DNA of 64,000 nucleotides, taken from positions 315,335,259 to 315,399,258 of the forward strand of contig NC_085140.1 in assembly GCF_024139115.2 (NCBI RefSeq). Reading direction: 5' to 3'. Shown here in pieces: positions 32,850 through 44,927 of this stretch; the first letter of the stretch is position 1, and the number at the start of each line of letters is the position of its first letter. Under the pieces are notes generated by a model. It did no database searches. It had not been told where the DNA came from and saw nothing but the letters and a program-made list of their open reading frames with translations. This DNA is from Armigeres subalbatus. Its lineage: Eukaryota > Arthropoda > Insecta > Diptera > Culicidae. The translations under genes were made by a program, and so were the position numbers.

Positions 32850-35536
32850 TTGTTATCGGACTCCGTTTCAATGGATCCAAATAATTATGTGAAAGTTCTA
32901 AATTGGAATGCCCGCTCTCTAAAGGGTAAGGAAGATGAATTATTCAACTTCCTTTCAGTTCATAATGTGCATATTGCCATTATAACTGAAACGTATTTAA
33001 AACCAGGACTCTCCATTAAAAGAGATCCAAACTATTTTATCTACAGAAATGATCGTCTTGACAGCGCCTGTGGTGGGGTCGCCATTGTTATTAATAGACG
33101 TATCAAACATAAATTATTTTCTTCTGTTTGAAACCAAAGTTTTGAAACCTTGGGAGTTTCTGTTGAAACAAATTTTGGACAATTTTCCTTCATTGCAGCC
33201 TACTTGCCTTTTCAATGCAATGGGCAGCAAAAAGAATTTGTTGAAAGCTGATCTTCAAATTCTGACTCGCAACAAATCAAAATTCTTCGTAATTGGTGAC
33301 TTCAATGCCAAACACCGTTCATGGAATAATGCTCAAAGCAATTCCAATGGTAAAATTTTATTTGAAGATTGTTCTGCGGGATATTATACTATTCAATATC
33401 CCAATGGACCAACTTGTTTTTCTTCCAGTCGAAATCCTTCTACAATTGATTTAGTTTTAACGGATTCAAGTCAGCTGTGTGGCCAATTGGTAACTCATGC
33501 TGACTTTGACTCTGATCACCTTCCTGTGACATTTGAAATCTCACAAGAAGCTATTTATAATCCAATCAGCTCTACTTTTAATTATCATAGAGCTGATTGG
33601 GATTTATATAAAACGTATATCGATAGGAATTTTGATGTTGATATTCCTCTCGATACCAAAAGTGATATTGATAATGCTCTCGTATCTTTGACAAATTTAA
33701 TTGTCGAAGCCAGAGGCATTGCAATTCCTAAATGTGAAATTAAATTCAACTCCATTATTATTGACGACGATCTTCAGCTACTGATCCGTCTTAAAAATGT
33801 GAGAAGAAGGCAATACCAAAGAACTCGCGATCCCGCGTTGAAAGTTATTTGGCGAGATTTGCAAAATGAAATTAAAAACGTTTCGCTATTCTGAGAAATA
33901 CCAACTTTGAGAATAATGTCTCGAAGTTGGATCCCAGTTCGAAACCCTTTTGGAAATTAACAAAAATTCTTAAAAAACCTCAAAAGCCAATTCCAGCGCT
34001 TAAAGAGGGAAATAAAATTTTATTAACAAATGGCGAAAAGGCTCAAAAACTTGCTCAGCAGTTCGAGAGTGCCCATAATTTTAGTCTAGGTCTCACTAGT
34101 CCAATTGAGGATCAGGTTACACGGAGCTTCGAAGACATTCTCAGTCAAGAGAATGCTTTTGACCCTTCGTTGGGACCCAATTTGGATGAAGTGAGATCTA
34201 TTACTAGCAAATTAAAAAATATGAAAGCCCTGGGTGATGATGGTATTTTCTACATACTTATCAAAAAACTTCCTGAGAGCTCTTTATCCTTTTTGGTTAA
34301 TTTATTTAACAAATGTTTTCATTTGGCATACTTTCCAGATAAATGGAAAATGCCAAAGTTGTTCCAATTTTGAAGCCGGACAAAAATCCAGCTGATGCTT
34401 CTAGTTATTGCCCAATCAGTTGGCTTTCTTCAATAAGCAAACTGTTTGAAAAGATTATTTTAAATAGAATGATGGTTCATATTAATGACAATTCTATTTT
34501 TGCTGATGAACAATTTGGTTTTCGCCATGGGCATTCAACCACTCATCAGTTATTAAGAGTAACGAATTTAATTCGGCTCAACAAATCTGAAGGATATTCG
34601 ACTGGAGTTGCTCTTCTTGATATAGAGAAAGCATTTGACAGTGTTTGGCATGAAGGTTTGATAGTAAAATTGATGAATTTTAATTTTCCTCTGTACATCA
34701 TTAAACTGATCCAAAATTATTTATCAGATCGCTCACTGCAGGTAAACTATCAGAATACTAAATCTGATAGATTACCTGTAAGGGCTGGTGTCCCCCAAGG
34801 CAGCATACTGGGGCCCATTTTGTACAACATTTTTACTTCTGACTTACCTGATTTACCACCAGGGTGTCAAAAATCTTTGTTTGCAGATGACACGGGCCTT
34901 TCAGCCAAAGGGCGAAGCCTTCGTGTCATTTGTAGTAGATTGCAAAAAAGTTTGGATATTTTCTCCACTTACTTGCGAAAATGGAAAATTTCCCCGAATG
35001 CTTCCAAAACTCAGCTTATAATTTTCCCACATAAGCCGAGAGCTTCTTATTTGAAACCTTCTAGCAGACATATTGTCACTATGAATGGGGTTCCAATTAA
35101 TTGGTCTAGCGAAGCTAAATATTTAGGACTTCTGCTAGATCAAAAATTAACTTTTAAAAATCACATTGAAGGCCTTCAAGCCAAATGTAACAAATATATT
35201 AAGTGTCTATATCCACTTATAAACAGAAAATCAAAACTTTGTCTTAAGAACAAACTTTTGATTTACAAACAAATTTTTAGACCTGCCATGTTGTATGCTG
35301 TGCCAATATGGACTAGTTGCTGCAATACCAGAAAGAAGGCACTCCAGAGGATTCAAAATAAAATTTTGAAAATGATTCTGAAGTTGCCTCCGTGGTATAG
35401 TACGAATGAACTTCATAGAATTTCTAATATTGAGACATTGCAACAAATGTCCAACAAAATAATTTCAATTTTAGATAAAAATCGTTGCAATCTTCTATTG
35501 CAACGATTAACTCCTTGTACCCTTAGTATAAAATAG
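32850..35536 (+). pseudogene. Juan-type ORF2: endonuclease and reverse transcriptase
   Basis: The endonuclease begins at about 32868 (VLNWNARSLKGKEDELFNFL, IITETYLKP, CGGVAIVIN) and ends with FVIGDFNAKHRSWNN and DFDSDHLPVTFE. The latter carries the SDH motif of AP-type endonucleases. The reverse transcriptase is at 34343-35536, with EQFGFRHGHSTTHQLLR, DIEKAFDSVWHEGL, AGVPQGSILGPILYN and the catalytic LFADDTG. The C-terminal region follows (IYKQIFRPAMLYAVPIW). Lesions are an in-frame stop at 33129-33131 and frameshifts near 33230, 33885 and 34350. The conserved residues are otherwise intact, so the copy is fairly young. The enzyme would nick target DNA and copy its own RNA. Confidence 0.9.
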
Positions 35537-35855
35537 GTTAAGATTAGTTGTTAGTTGAAAACATTGTAATTCCTACATGGTTCAATTCAACCAGAGGAAA
35601 ATTCTAACTGCCAGAGGCAATTGAAATGTATTAATAATAACTAAAAAGTAACATAGCAAATAAGGATGATAGTGTTAAGAAAACACGGAACACCTAGTCT
35701 AAGAGATGAATGCATGTATTAGATAATTAGCAAATAAAATTAATTAGAAAAAAAAATAAAAAAGTCACAACCATCGCCGTCGTCGATGGATGGGCTGCAA
35801 CGACAGCTCCAGGAAATGGCTGGAAATCCAATACCCGTTCAGAGGTAGGTACTGA

Positions 35856-36280
35856 CCTGAGACGAGACCTGCAAAGACGCTGCTTCTTTTCTCTTGTTTT
35901 GACACTTGTTCTTCTTTTCATCACAGTTGACCATCGACTTTCAACTGTTTACTTGACTGTTTCACCTAAGCCCCAGGTGGACCCTTCTGAGCACAATAAA
36001 AGTGTATCCAATTCACGAAGTAGTAAATTCATTTTCATAAGGATTTTTATACCGGGAACAAAACACAGGTTTATTACTGATTATTAACAAGCTAAACGGA
36101 AGGTTTGGAATACTCGTTAAAGTAAAAAAGTCTTGGTAAAACAAAAATGATGTGGAATATTTTATTTGGGATTCCAATACTTTCACTCAAAAAGCTGCTG
36201 GTTGCACCTGACAGTTCGTGACAGCAGTTGACTGGCAGCAGCTGAAGTTACATTTTTTCCTCTTTGCAGGTCTCGTCTCA
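35856..36280. mobile_element. Short DNA element with 19-21-bp inverted ends
   Basis: The left end, CCTGAGACGAGACCTGCAAAG, and the inverse of the right end, TGAGACGAGACCTGCAAAG, match. GGTACTGA lies at 35848-35855 and 36281-36288. An 8-9-bp duplication allows hAT or MULE; the exact edge is ambiguous by two bases. It has no coding capacity. Confidence 0.75.
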
Positions 36281-36288
36281 GGTACTGA

Positions 36289-39275
36289 CAAGTAGTAAAC
36301 AAATCGGAAACGTGTAAATAGATTCACGAGCAACTAATGTCTCGTGATGCCATTTGCCTGCACCGTGTTGTTATTGAAACGGTGGTTTTGCGATTTGCAC
36401 ACGTGGAGTGTTGTGTGCTACGAGGAAGGGTATGTAAAATCGGAAAGATCATGCTTGTTAGTTTGCGGTAAATCGTTCCGATCAAAATGCCAACGATATG
36501 CGATTATTTTCATTATGTAGTTTCGCTCGGATATAAATTAATTTGTATTTATGCCAAAAGTGATAATTGAACTATCATTATCAATTCATGGAAATCTCTC
36601 TGCAATGAAAATGTTGTTAATAAATTTCAATAAATTAGAGAAATCGCCAATTATAAATCGCAATGTTTTTAAATAGATTTGATTGGGATTTATTATTTTT
36701 TGAAAAGGGTTTAATTCGAAGCTAATCTAGGTTTAAGTTTAATATAACATCAGTATGTTCTCTGTCTTTTTTTTACAGATGTTGAATAGAAATACTTACC
36801 ATGCTTTTCCATATACACTCCTATCGTTGTAATATTTTACAATAATAATAATGTAACGGGATGGAACAGTATGTCTGCGCCACCAGTATTGCATTGGTTA
36901 ATAGCACTATTCCATATTTTAACATAGCTGGGTTTTTATATTCATAAATGTACCACAACACAACTTTAACATTACGTATTTAGAAATGAAATAATGGCAG
37001 CGTATTGAAAGACTTATTATTGAGTGCAAACTTGAAAATTGTGGATTTATTTTTATTATAAAGTCATTGAACTATCTACCCAACCCTCGAAAATAGTTGT
37101 ATGGAATAACTGTTTTTTTTTATTTCCTTCACGTCGTTTTACCATGCAATAAGAAAATTGAAAGATCTCGTTCCAATTTGAGAGTTTTTTTTTGTTGTTT
37201 TCTCTGAATTGTGTAAAATGGATGTACAGTTTCTCAAACAAATTATTCAAATGGTCCATTATAGAGTCTAGACTACAGAAACATTCACAATGTCCTCCAC
37301 TTCATGGATACCTGGTGGCTTGCCAGAACTGTCTGTTCACTGTTTAATTTTACTTGTACTTTACAGACACGTTGTAGAATGCCACCCTCGCACTGTCCTT
37401 CACTTGGATTCAATTTGCTTTTTTTCTTCAAAACACCTATTGACATAGGCAAATCAGTAAAAGAATTTTCCTACCGAGAAGGAATCCGGTCGCCAGCTGG
37501 CTGCATAACAACAATGCTGTTTACTATCCAGCAAATCAAAGCGATTTCTTCCGTTTTTTCACAGCTTTCATTCCAATCTATGGCACCCACTCACTGGCGA
37601 ATCTTGTACCGATTCAGATGGAAAAGAATGAAGCAATTGTGAAATGGAATTTGTTCCTTTACTTTCCCATCCGCTCGCTGGGCTACATAACTCGAAGTGA
37701 TGCAACCTGTGTTCCGGCTATTATCTCCATCATTCCGGAGTCCACCAACCTTGCCGAGATGAAGTTCAGGGGAGAAAAGAGCTAAACGACCCTCAGCTCT
37801 TGGGTTGATTTGTTAATGAAATTCATATTTTTTTGTTATTTCCGTTTGCACAGGTTGCATCTTTTTGCTAATCCCGATTGAATGAATAAATCGTGGAAAC
37901 GCATGGTGTATTACATTACAGTGTTGGTTAGTTTTTCATACGTTCATGTACATTATTCCAATATTTCTTTCAGCATAGCTTGATGTAACTCGATCACGTG
38001 TGGCCATTCAGCCCAACCAAGGGGGCATTATGGGACCGCTTCTCCCATGCGACAGTTCATCCATATCCTCGCCGTCCGTGCCATGACAGCGTTTTCTCCA
38101 ATCAACTTTCAATCATATCGAATTACAACTTTTTTATTCAATTTATGCCATGTTCTGGGTTCTGGAGAGACAACGACAATATGGATCGCTTTTCCAATCT
38201 TGTTATTGTTTACTTCCTGCGAATCTGGTCACGAACGATGTGCATGCGCTTGTCAGAGGGTTGTACTCCTATGTGGTCCGTTCTGTTCTGCTGTTCCGCT
38301 GATTGAGTTTGACCCAAAACAACTTGAGCGGTAAACTGCATAACAAATCGTTTGGCCCCTGTTCCGGTGGATGGTGAGGAAGTTTGCTTGGGACACTGAT
38401 TTGATGGAAGCGTGATATCGATGATTGTTTTTATTTATTCGCAGTGGATGTTGATGATACTTGAACATAACGAACTTTTTTTTTCTGTTGAGTGAGTTAT
38501 GTTTTTTTCCTTATGAGAACCTACATTAACATTATATTCTATCTACACTTTATTCATTCTTGCATCACATTTCAATAGCCAGTCGGGGAGATTTTACAAA
38601 ACTTTTAATTGAAATGTATGAATGGTAAGATAAATGTATTCATGTGTGGTCTCTGTGATTTGAAATTTTACGTAGTGGAGGGCCCCATAACTAAGCAAAT
38701 GTTACTGCCTTTTTTTTCTGGGGAGGAAATATGTTTGTCTTTTGTTTTAACGTGGATCGTTTGATTATGAGATTGATATGAATGATTTCGAAATAAAAAT
38801 TATTCTAGATCTAGACTGATTTAAAAAAAATATATCCCCCCATAGAGACACCGTGTAAAAAAATGAGCTATAAAAAGTTTCGAGCGAAAAGAACTTTATG
38901 TTCGGAAATTTTCCAAAACTAAGCTTTGGTGGTGAATGCTTTTTTAGTTCATGAATATTTTAGTTGTTCTCAACAATGGCCACTCGATGCTTTACCATGA
39001 TTTACAGAAAATTTCACTTGAATACTACTGATGACGGCCACACAATAATGTCCAATTTCATATAGGATTCCAACTTTATTAGGGTCTTTCCGAATTTGAA
39101 TATAACCTAATAATTTTCGTTCTAATAATGTTAAAAAAAAGCAAAACTGCGCCGACGAGTACTACCGATCCTGGATGACCCGCACTCGAGAAGCAGTTTT
39201 TTTAGTTCTATGCATATGCCCATTAGCTCCCCCCTTTTTTATAAGTTTGTTTGTTTATATTAAATCAGTCCTTAA
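36289..39275. other. Repeat-poor stretch, no supported gene
   Basis: Almost no transposon signature is visible. Positions 37290-37780 and 38000-38350 are G+C-richer and contain open frames of about 100 codons (37304-37642, 37998-38306), but no motif or convincing splice pair was seen. This could be unique intronic or regulatory DNA. Confidence 0.35.
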
Positions 39276-39283
39276 CAGATAAC

Positions 39284-42098
39284 TAAGCATATGCGGTATT
39301 TCGAAAAATTTCGTTTTAAGGCATTCGAAACGAAATTTCGCGGAATTCCGCGGAATTTGAGTATGGCGAAATCTGATTTTCTGATTTCGTTTCGTATCGT
39401 TAAATTTAAAAAATTTCGACAGAAAAATCATACTTTTAACGAAATCAAACGGAATTTCGCGGAATTTCAAAATTATTTATTTTTTAATAATTCCAATTTT
39501 CACTCATAAAAAATTCGGCTGCGCCGCTGAATAAAGCCATTCAAACTCTATTCAAAATTTTATACAATTCTTTCACTAAATCTCACTACATAATACAATT
39601 TTGTATCTTCAACAGAAACGCATTTAGCTTTCCACTTGAAAATTTCTTCGATGTTTGTTAAAAGTGTTCAAGTATAAAACGTAATGCATATTTGTTAATT
39701 TAAATAATATTGTTCAGTCAAGTGAAAATAATTTGTAGATCTTATCGTTTTGGTATGCTATATTTTTATTTAAGTTAACTAAGTTATGTATGTAATATGT
39801 AATGTATTTATGAGGCGATTGTTCAATTTGTGTTCTTCTAGTTGTGGAAACTCTTCGATAAAGCGAAACAATCCTCACTGGTCTACTGAGTATTGTCAGT
39901 TTTCCGTTGTCTTTTGAAAGTATTCGGTTTGAACAACCATTGTTTGAAAGTAATGAAATGGAGATGGAGACGTTTCAGAAGTTTTTCTGAATTAGTAGAT
40001 TGTTAGATCTTTGCATATTTAAGAATGCTCCAGATTTGGGGCATTCTCCGATATCTCATTTATTTCGGATTCTGGAACTAATTCAGATCTTTCCAATTAA
40101 GATCATTGTCATGACTATCATTGAAATCTATAACTTTGTCACATTTTCTAGGTTTTTCAGATCCAGATCGTGCCGGTGCACTGCGTTTTCCGTATAGGAC
40201 ACTTTGTTGTAAGTTTGGACGTGCTACTGGGTTAAACAGTTCATATTTAGCAATAATCTTCAATGTCTGCGTTCGAGTTGTTGGCATAAAATTAATTTAT
40301 ATTCAATAGACACAGGCTTATACATTATTCTCAAGGTCTGAAAAGTTTTCTAACAATTGATTTCAAGAATTATATTAATTTTTTGTCATTTTTTTTATCA
40401 AACAGGCATATTTTTTCCAATGAAATCTTTTGTGTTTTAATCTTTCGCTTCTCTTGCATAAGCTAATGCCTAAGATGCCTTCCCACCGGACCGGACCGAG
40501 AATCGAACTCGCCATCTTCGGATTGGCAATCCCACGCCTTTGCACGCAAGGCTAACTGCAGACCCCCCATTGATATTATTGTTAAGGGTTAACTCCCACC
40601 ACAGAATTTGTGAAAAAGTGATGAAACGGAAAAATTTCATTTCATTCTTTCATCTAACAGTCACGATTTTCGTTTATTTTCCAAGGCTAACTCCATAAAA
40701 AAACTGATGGATGAAAAATGCCCCTCACCACAGAAGAACTCACAACGTAAAACAATTATTCGCTTAATATTTCCAACAGACCTTAGTAAAAAATAGAAAA
40801 AGTCGAATTTAGTATTGCAATCAACAGCTTTTATACTGCTTAAATCCGTTGAAATGACCATTTTAAATAGTTTTACAGATTAAATTAATCTTCATGAAAA
40901 AGTCAAAAATTGGCTAATTGGAGGGGTGGCAATTTGAATCTGTAATACTTTTCAAAATGGTGAACAAATCTAATCAATATGAAATCTGTTGATTGCAGTT
41001 AAAAAATCAGCTTTTTAATTTTCACTGAGGTCTGTTGGAAATATTAAGCGATGAATATTTTCACGTTGTTTATGGTAAGGGGCATACTTTTGAAAATGGT
41101 GAATAGATCCAAAATGATCTGTTACTTACCCATGTCCTTTTGTAAAATTAAGCTAGATTTTCCCTATGGCATTTGGGTAACAATTATGTAGAATGAAATC
41201 AGTAGTGATTCAGTTTCATTTCGAATTTTTGATCACTATTCTAGTTTGAATCTGCAACAACATAGAACGAACTCGCTGGTTTCCCCAGCGGTGTACAACA
41301 CATGTTTTTAAAATTTTCAATTAAATTAAATAATGATGTTGCTGCCAAGAAAGGTGCCGTAATTGCAAAGTGGATTGATTCGTAGATAAAATGGCGCATT
41401 CATACACCAAAATATTTGAAAGTCGTGATTCAATTTGGCAGAAAATAGAACTGAGCGTTATGCCAGTTTTAAGTTTTTGACAGTTGACTAGGCTGCAGCT
41501 GCTGAACAGCTGCTGGGCAAATAAATGTGGCGGATTCATATTCAAAATGAGCATTGCTCTGATTTTGCTCTTAGGCCGTTACATTTAATAAAAAAATGTC
41601 CTATCGATGCCGGAAATGTCAAAGGGGAGGAGATTATAAAAGATAAATATTAGAATGAAAAAAAAAATCAAAAACCTCCTCGGATTTGTTAAAGAATGTT
41701 TTGAAAATCCTTATAATTTTTCGATTTTTTTTGCCACTTCAAAATTTTATTTTAGAGCATAAAAATTCTAGAGGGCCAATTTTTTATATATTTGTATCGA
41801 CCTTATTTGACTCTAAAAATATTAAACAAAATTATTTTCTCCGTGGATTTTTTCATTCGTTTTTTGCATTACGTATATTATGCTCAAAAAACTATTTAAT
41901 AAAAATTCCGCGAAAAAAAACATTAAATTTCGTTTCATTTCGAATAATTTCGAATCAATTGGACCCGGATTCCGTTTCGTTCCGAAGTCTCGGAAGTAAA
42001 TTTAAATTTCGGTTCGCTTCGTTTCGATCCTACAGGAGCATTTCTAATTTCGTTTCGTTTCGTTTCGTCAGGAAAAATGGTTTTATCGCATACCCTTA
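39284..42098. mobile_element. Large DNA element, TAAG-start family, copy 2
   Basis: The ends are TAAGCATATGCGGTATTTCG at the left and TAAGGGTATGCGATAAAAC (inverse of the right). An exact 8-bp duplication, CAGATAAC, lies at 39276-39283 and 42099-42106. Subterminal sequence is shared with copy 1 (AATTCCGCGGAATTTGAG, GGCTGCGCCGCTGAA; right-hand TTTCGTTTCGTT tract). An 8-bp duplication suggests hAT or P-type, but the ends lack the usual CA. No transposase was recognised. Confidence 0.78.
40470..40568 (-). mobile_element. tRNA-derived SINE fragment
   Basis: The inverse strand reads GGTCTGCAGTTAGCCTTGCG... and then a B-box-like GAGTTCGATTCTC about 50 bp on. This is a tRNA-like head without a recognisable body. 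It lies inside DNA element copy 2. Confidence 0.65.
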
Positions 42099-42589
42099 CA
42101 GATAACGAAGCGGCGGAGCTAATGGGCTTGCTTTCTACAACACAATCAAGCTGCTCTCCCACGTGCTAGCCATTTTCGCCATAGGTGGTGGTCGTAGTTG
42201 CGTAATTGCGGTGGAAAACTTACTTCGACCGATGCAGAGGTAACCGCCGGTCCGAAAATCGGCAGTGGCGTCGTTTTTCAAAATTTTGACCGTCGGCAGC
42301 GTAAATCGGCATTTTTGCGGGATATTTTCGTGACATTAAAGGCAACCTTAAGCCTATGGAAACTTGTCCACGGATTTTTTCTCATTTATTCCGAAGCGGC
42401 GGGATTGACAGAATCTCAACACGGAAAATCAAAAATATGGCAAATTTAAAATACGCAGGGACATTACATGAGAAAAAATCATGGTAAAATGATTCTTATT
42501 TCTACAGAAGAATGTTCAGAATATACATGGGAATTTACAAATAAATATCAAGTATCAAGTATACATAGAGATAGAGATATTCGCTGAAA

Positions 42590-42860
42590 ACTCTAGGAAA
42601 TTTGCATGGGAAACTCTGGAATTTTCACAAATAACCACGGAAAATTTTATAGAGCTTACGCGGGAGATTATTTAAAACATAGGATGTAAAAAAATCTTTG
42701 AATTTGAACGGAACATTGCTCGGAATTTCCTTAGGAAATGTTCAGAGTTTACATGGATTTTTTTTCGGAATTTTAAAGGAATTTCTTTGGATTTCCTAGG
42801 TGAAAATTTTTGAATTGTTCATAAGAAATTCTACGGAAATGCCACGGGAAATTATTAAGA
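42590..42860. repeat. Degenerate GGAAATTT-type minisatellite
   Basis: Loose 25-30-bp units (GGAAATTTGCATGGGAAA and relatives) are oriented opposite to the array at 14570-15380. Positions 42107-42589 hold no feature beyond a TATCAAGTATCAAGTAT motif at 42545-42561 that resembles the 3' tail of RTE family 2. Confidence 0.5.
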
Positions 42861-42865
42861 AAAGG

Positions 42866-43705
42866 GGAAGGGTCGTTTAACCGAAAATCATTCGACGGAA
42901 AGACATTTGGCTGAATAAGATGGGTACATTCAAAGTTAATTGCCTATATGCCACCCGGAGTGGAAATCAATTACTATGTCTGAAACTCGATTATGCATAT
43001 GCACAATAATAATAAGATGGCTGAAAGTCATCTAGCCGTATTTCATTCGTCCGAAATGATTGTTTGAATGAAACGGTAATCAGATAATAAACGATTTGGC
43101 CGAGAATTTCATCTGGATAAAGCGATATTACATACTGGTGATTTGGTCGTTTGGCTTGAGGTCATCAGACCGAAAATGCCATTTGGCCGAAATGGTCCAT
43201 TGACAGAAAGGGATATTTGCCCGAACAAGTCATACTGCCATATGTCAATTGCTGAACTGCCCATGATCGCATATTTGTATTGTCAATCCTCCCCACAAAC
43301 TCTATCATTTCCAGCTTACCACAGATAAGTAAATTAAGTTTTCTGCTTTCTACAAAATGAGCAAAAATGCGAGTGTTACAAATATGCGATTATGGGCAGT
43401 GAACTGGTATTATGGTAAAAAAAAAGTCCACCTGTTTGGTTGAATGATATTTTTGGACAAACGGCCATTACGGCCAAATGACATTTTCGGTCGAATGGCC
43501 ATTTTAGCAAATGATGTTTTCGTTCAAATGACTAATATGGCAAAACGACTTTTTCGGCAAAATGATATATTTGGTAAAACACCTTTCGTCGGAATGCCGT
43601 TTGTTCGAATGCCACTTAGCCGAATAGCACGTTAAGCCAAAAGCCATCTAGCCGAATTTCATTTGGCCGTTTCGAATGTTTGTCCGAAACGGTTGTTAGG
43701 TTGTT
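42866..43705. repeat. ~20-bp array with ATTTGGCCGAA core, family-type end
   Basis: Units such as CATTTGGCCGAAATGGTC recur at 42866-43230 and 43440-43690. The left edge GGGAAGGGTCGTTTAACC matches the inverse of the right edge of the array at 51795-52115. It is likely a foldback transposon remnant, but no target duplication was found. Confidence 0.6.
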
Positions 43706-43924
43706 AGGGGAAAGTATAGATTTGATAGTTCCGTTAGGATACGGCAGGCATTAATAATGTTTTGATAAAGGTCGATTCGAAAGCGAGCGGAGGGCAATAT
43801 TTCTTCTGGCAAACTTCCGTATGAAGGGGGAGAGAAGAATATCAGTGTGGAAGCTGATATATCTCCACGTGCAAAAGGAAGGTGGTTTGATTTGCTCGTA
43901 TACCATCGCGTGCGGAAGGGGTTT

Positions 43925-44105
43925 TTATTTCGTTGGCATTATATCCCCCCCTGGGACATTGCCGCCTCGCAGAGTTCATTTAGCACTTCTACAGTTATTA
44001 ACTGCAAGGTTTCTAAGCCAAGTTACTATTTCTGCATTCGTATATCGATGATACTTTTATGCCCAGAGAATTCGAGACACTTTCCAAGCCGAAAATTGTG
44101 TGGTC
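43925..44105 (-). mobile_element. Feilai: Feilai-type SINE relic
   Basis: It matches the body of the SINE at 22887-23174 (CGTTGGCATTATATCCCC, GCCGCCTCGC, CAGTTATTAACTGC, CAAGCCGAAAATT), but the tRNA-like head is missing and there are small deletions. Confidence 0.75.
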
Positions 44106-44863
44106 GTCGTCAGTATTATTAGCACTCAAATCAAGTGAATTTTTGGAAACTCTGGAATCATCGAGTGGCCATTGTCGACAACAGGTGAATTTCTTTTGAA
44201 AGAGTACAATCGTTTGGTTCCTGTTACACCTGTGTTCAGAATAATAGCAGCGGAAGCCGTTTTTCATACAAAATGGTCAACTTTGACAAGCTGCAACTTT
44301 GTACCCCGATGACCGATTGAGCTGAAATTTTGGCAGTGAACTACAAATATGATGAATTTTACACATAGTAAGTATCAATTTTTTCGAATGACGCGTTCAA
44401 AAATTACGCACTAGGTCAAATTGTTCAAAATAAAAGCAGTTTTTGTTTTGGAAATATTAATAAAACAATTGATTGGAATGTTATCAATTTGAATTCAGGT
44501 GCTGCGAGACACTAAGTTTAAAATTTGAAAAATATAAATTGTTGAATTTAACATTTGAATAGGCCAATATAACAAAAATAAAAACTGCATGAATCTTTTC
44601 CATCAATTTCACTCTAAATGTATACAATTTGTATAGCATTATACCACTTAATCGAATAAATAGTGGCATAAAACTATACACATTGCATACATCCAAGCGA
44701 AAATATCGTTTAAAATTACGCTCTTTATGGCATTCCCTTTATGTGCATTACTTTCGTGTGAATTTCAACAACTTTTTCTATCTGTGCACTTTTACACAGC
44801 CAAACTACATTTTATTCACTCACAATACACAACATTTATTAATTTACATTACATTACACTTGT

Positions 44864-44927
44864 TAACCGCAAGTCGAGCACATCTGTATATGGGCTTCCA
44901 TATACAGATGTGCTCGACGTGCGGTTA
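44864..44927. other. 64-nt near-perfect hairpin
   Basis: The arms TAACCGC..GTCGAGCACATCTG.. pair over 30 positions with one mismatch around a 4-nt GCTT loop. No duplication or family partner was found. It could be a tiny MITE or a precursor-like hairpin. The rest of 44106-46740 shows no supported gene. Confidence 0.7.

Larger units (their letters stand above)
32398..35763 (+). mobile_element. Juan: 5'-truncated Juan-type LINE (Jockey clade)
   Basis: An exact 13-bp duplication, GTCACAACCATCG, lies at 32385-32397 and 35764-35776. The element starts within ORF1, continues through ORF2 and ends in an A-rich tail (35748-35763). Gene order and protein style match mosquito Juan elements. The defined duplication shows the boundaries precisely and indicates target-primed insertion with 5' truncation. 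Confidence 0.92.

Noticed and set aside
37304..38306. Host exons in the repeat-poor stretch
   Set aside because: Open frames are short, out of phase and without paired splice sites or motifs.
44225..44480. TGTTCAGAATAATAGCAG as a mariner-type element end
   Set aside because: The similar motif downstream is in direct, not inverted, orientation and no second end is visible.
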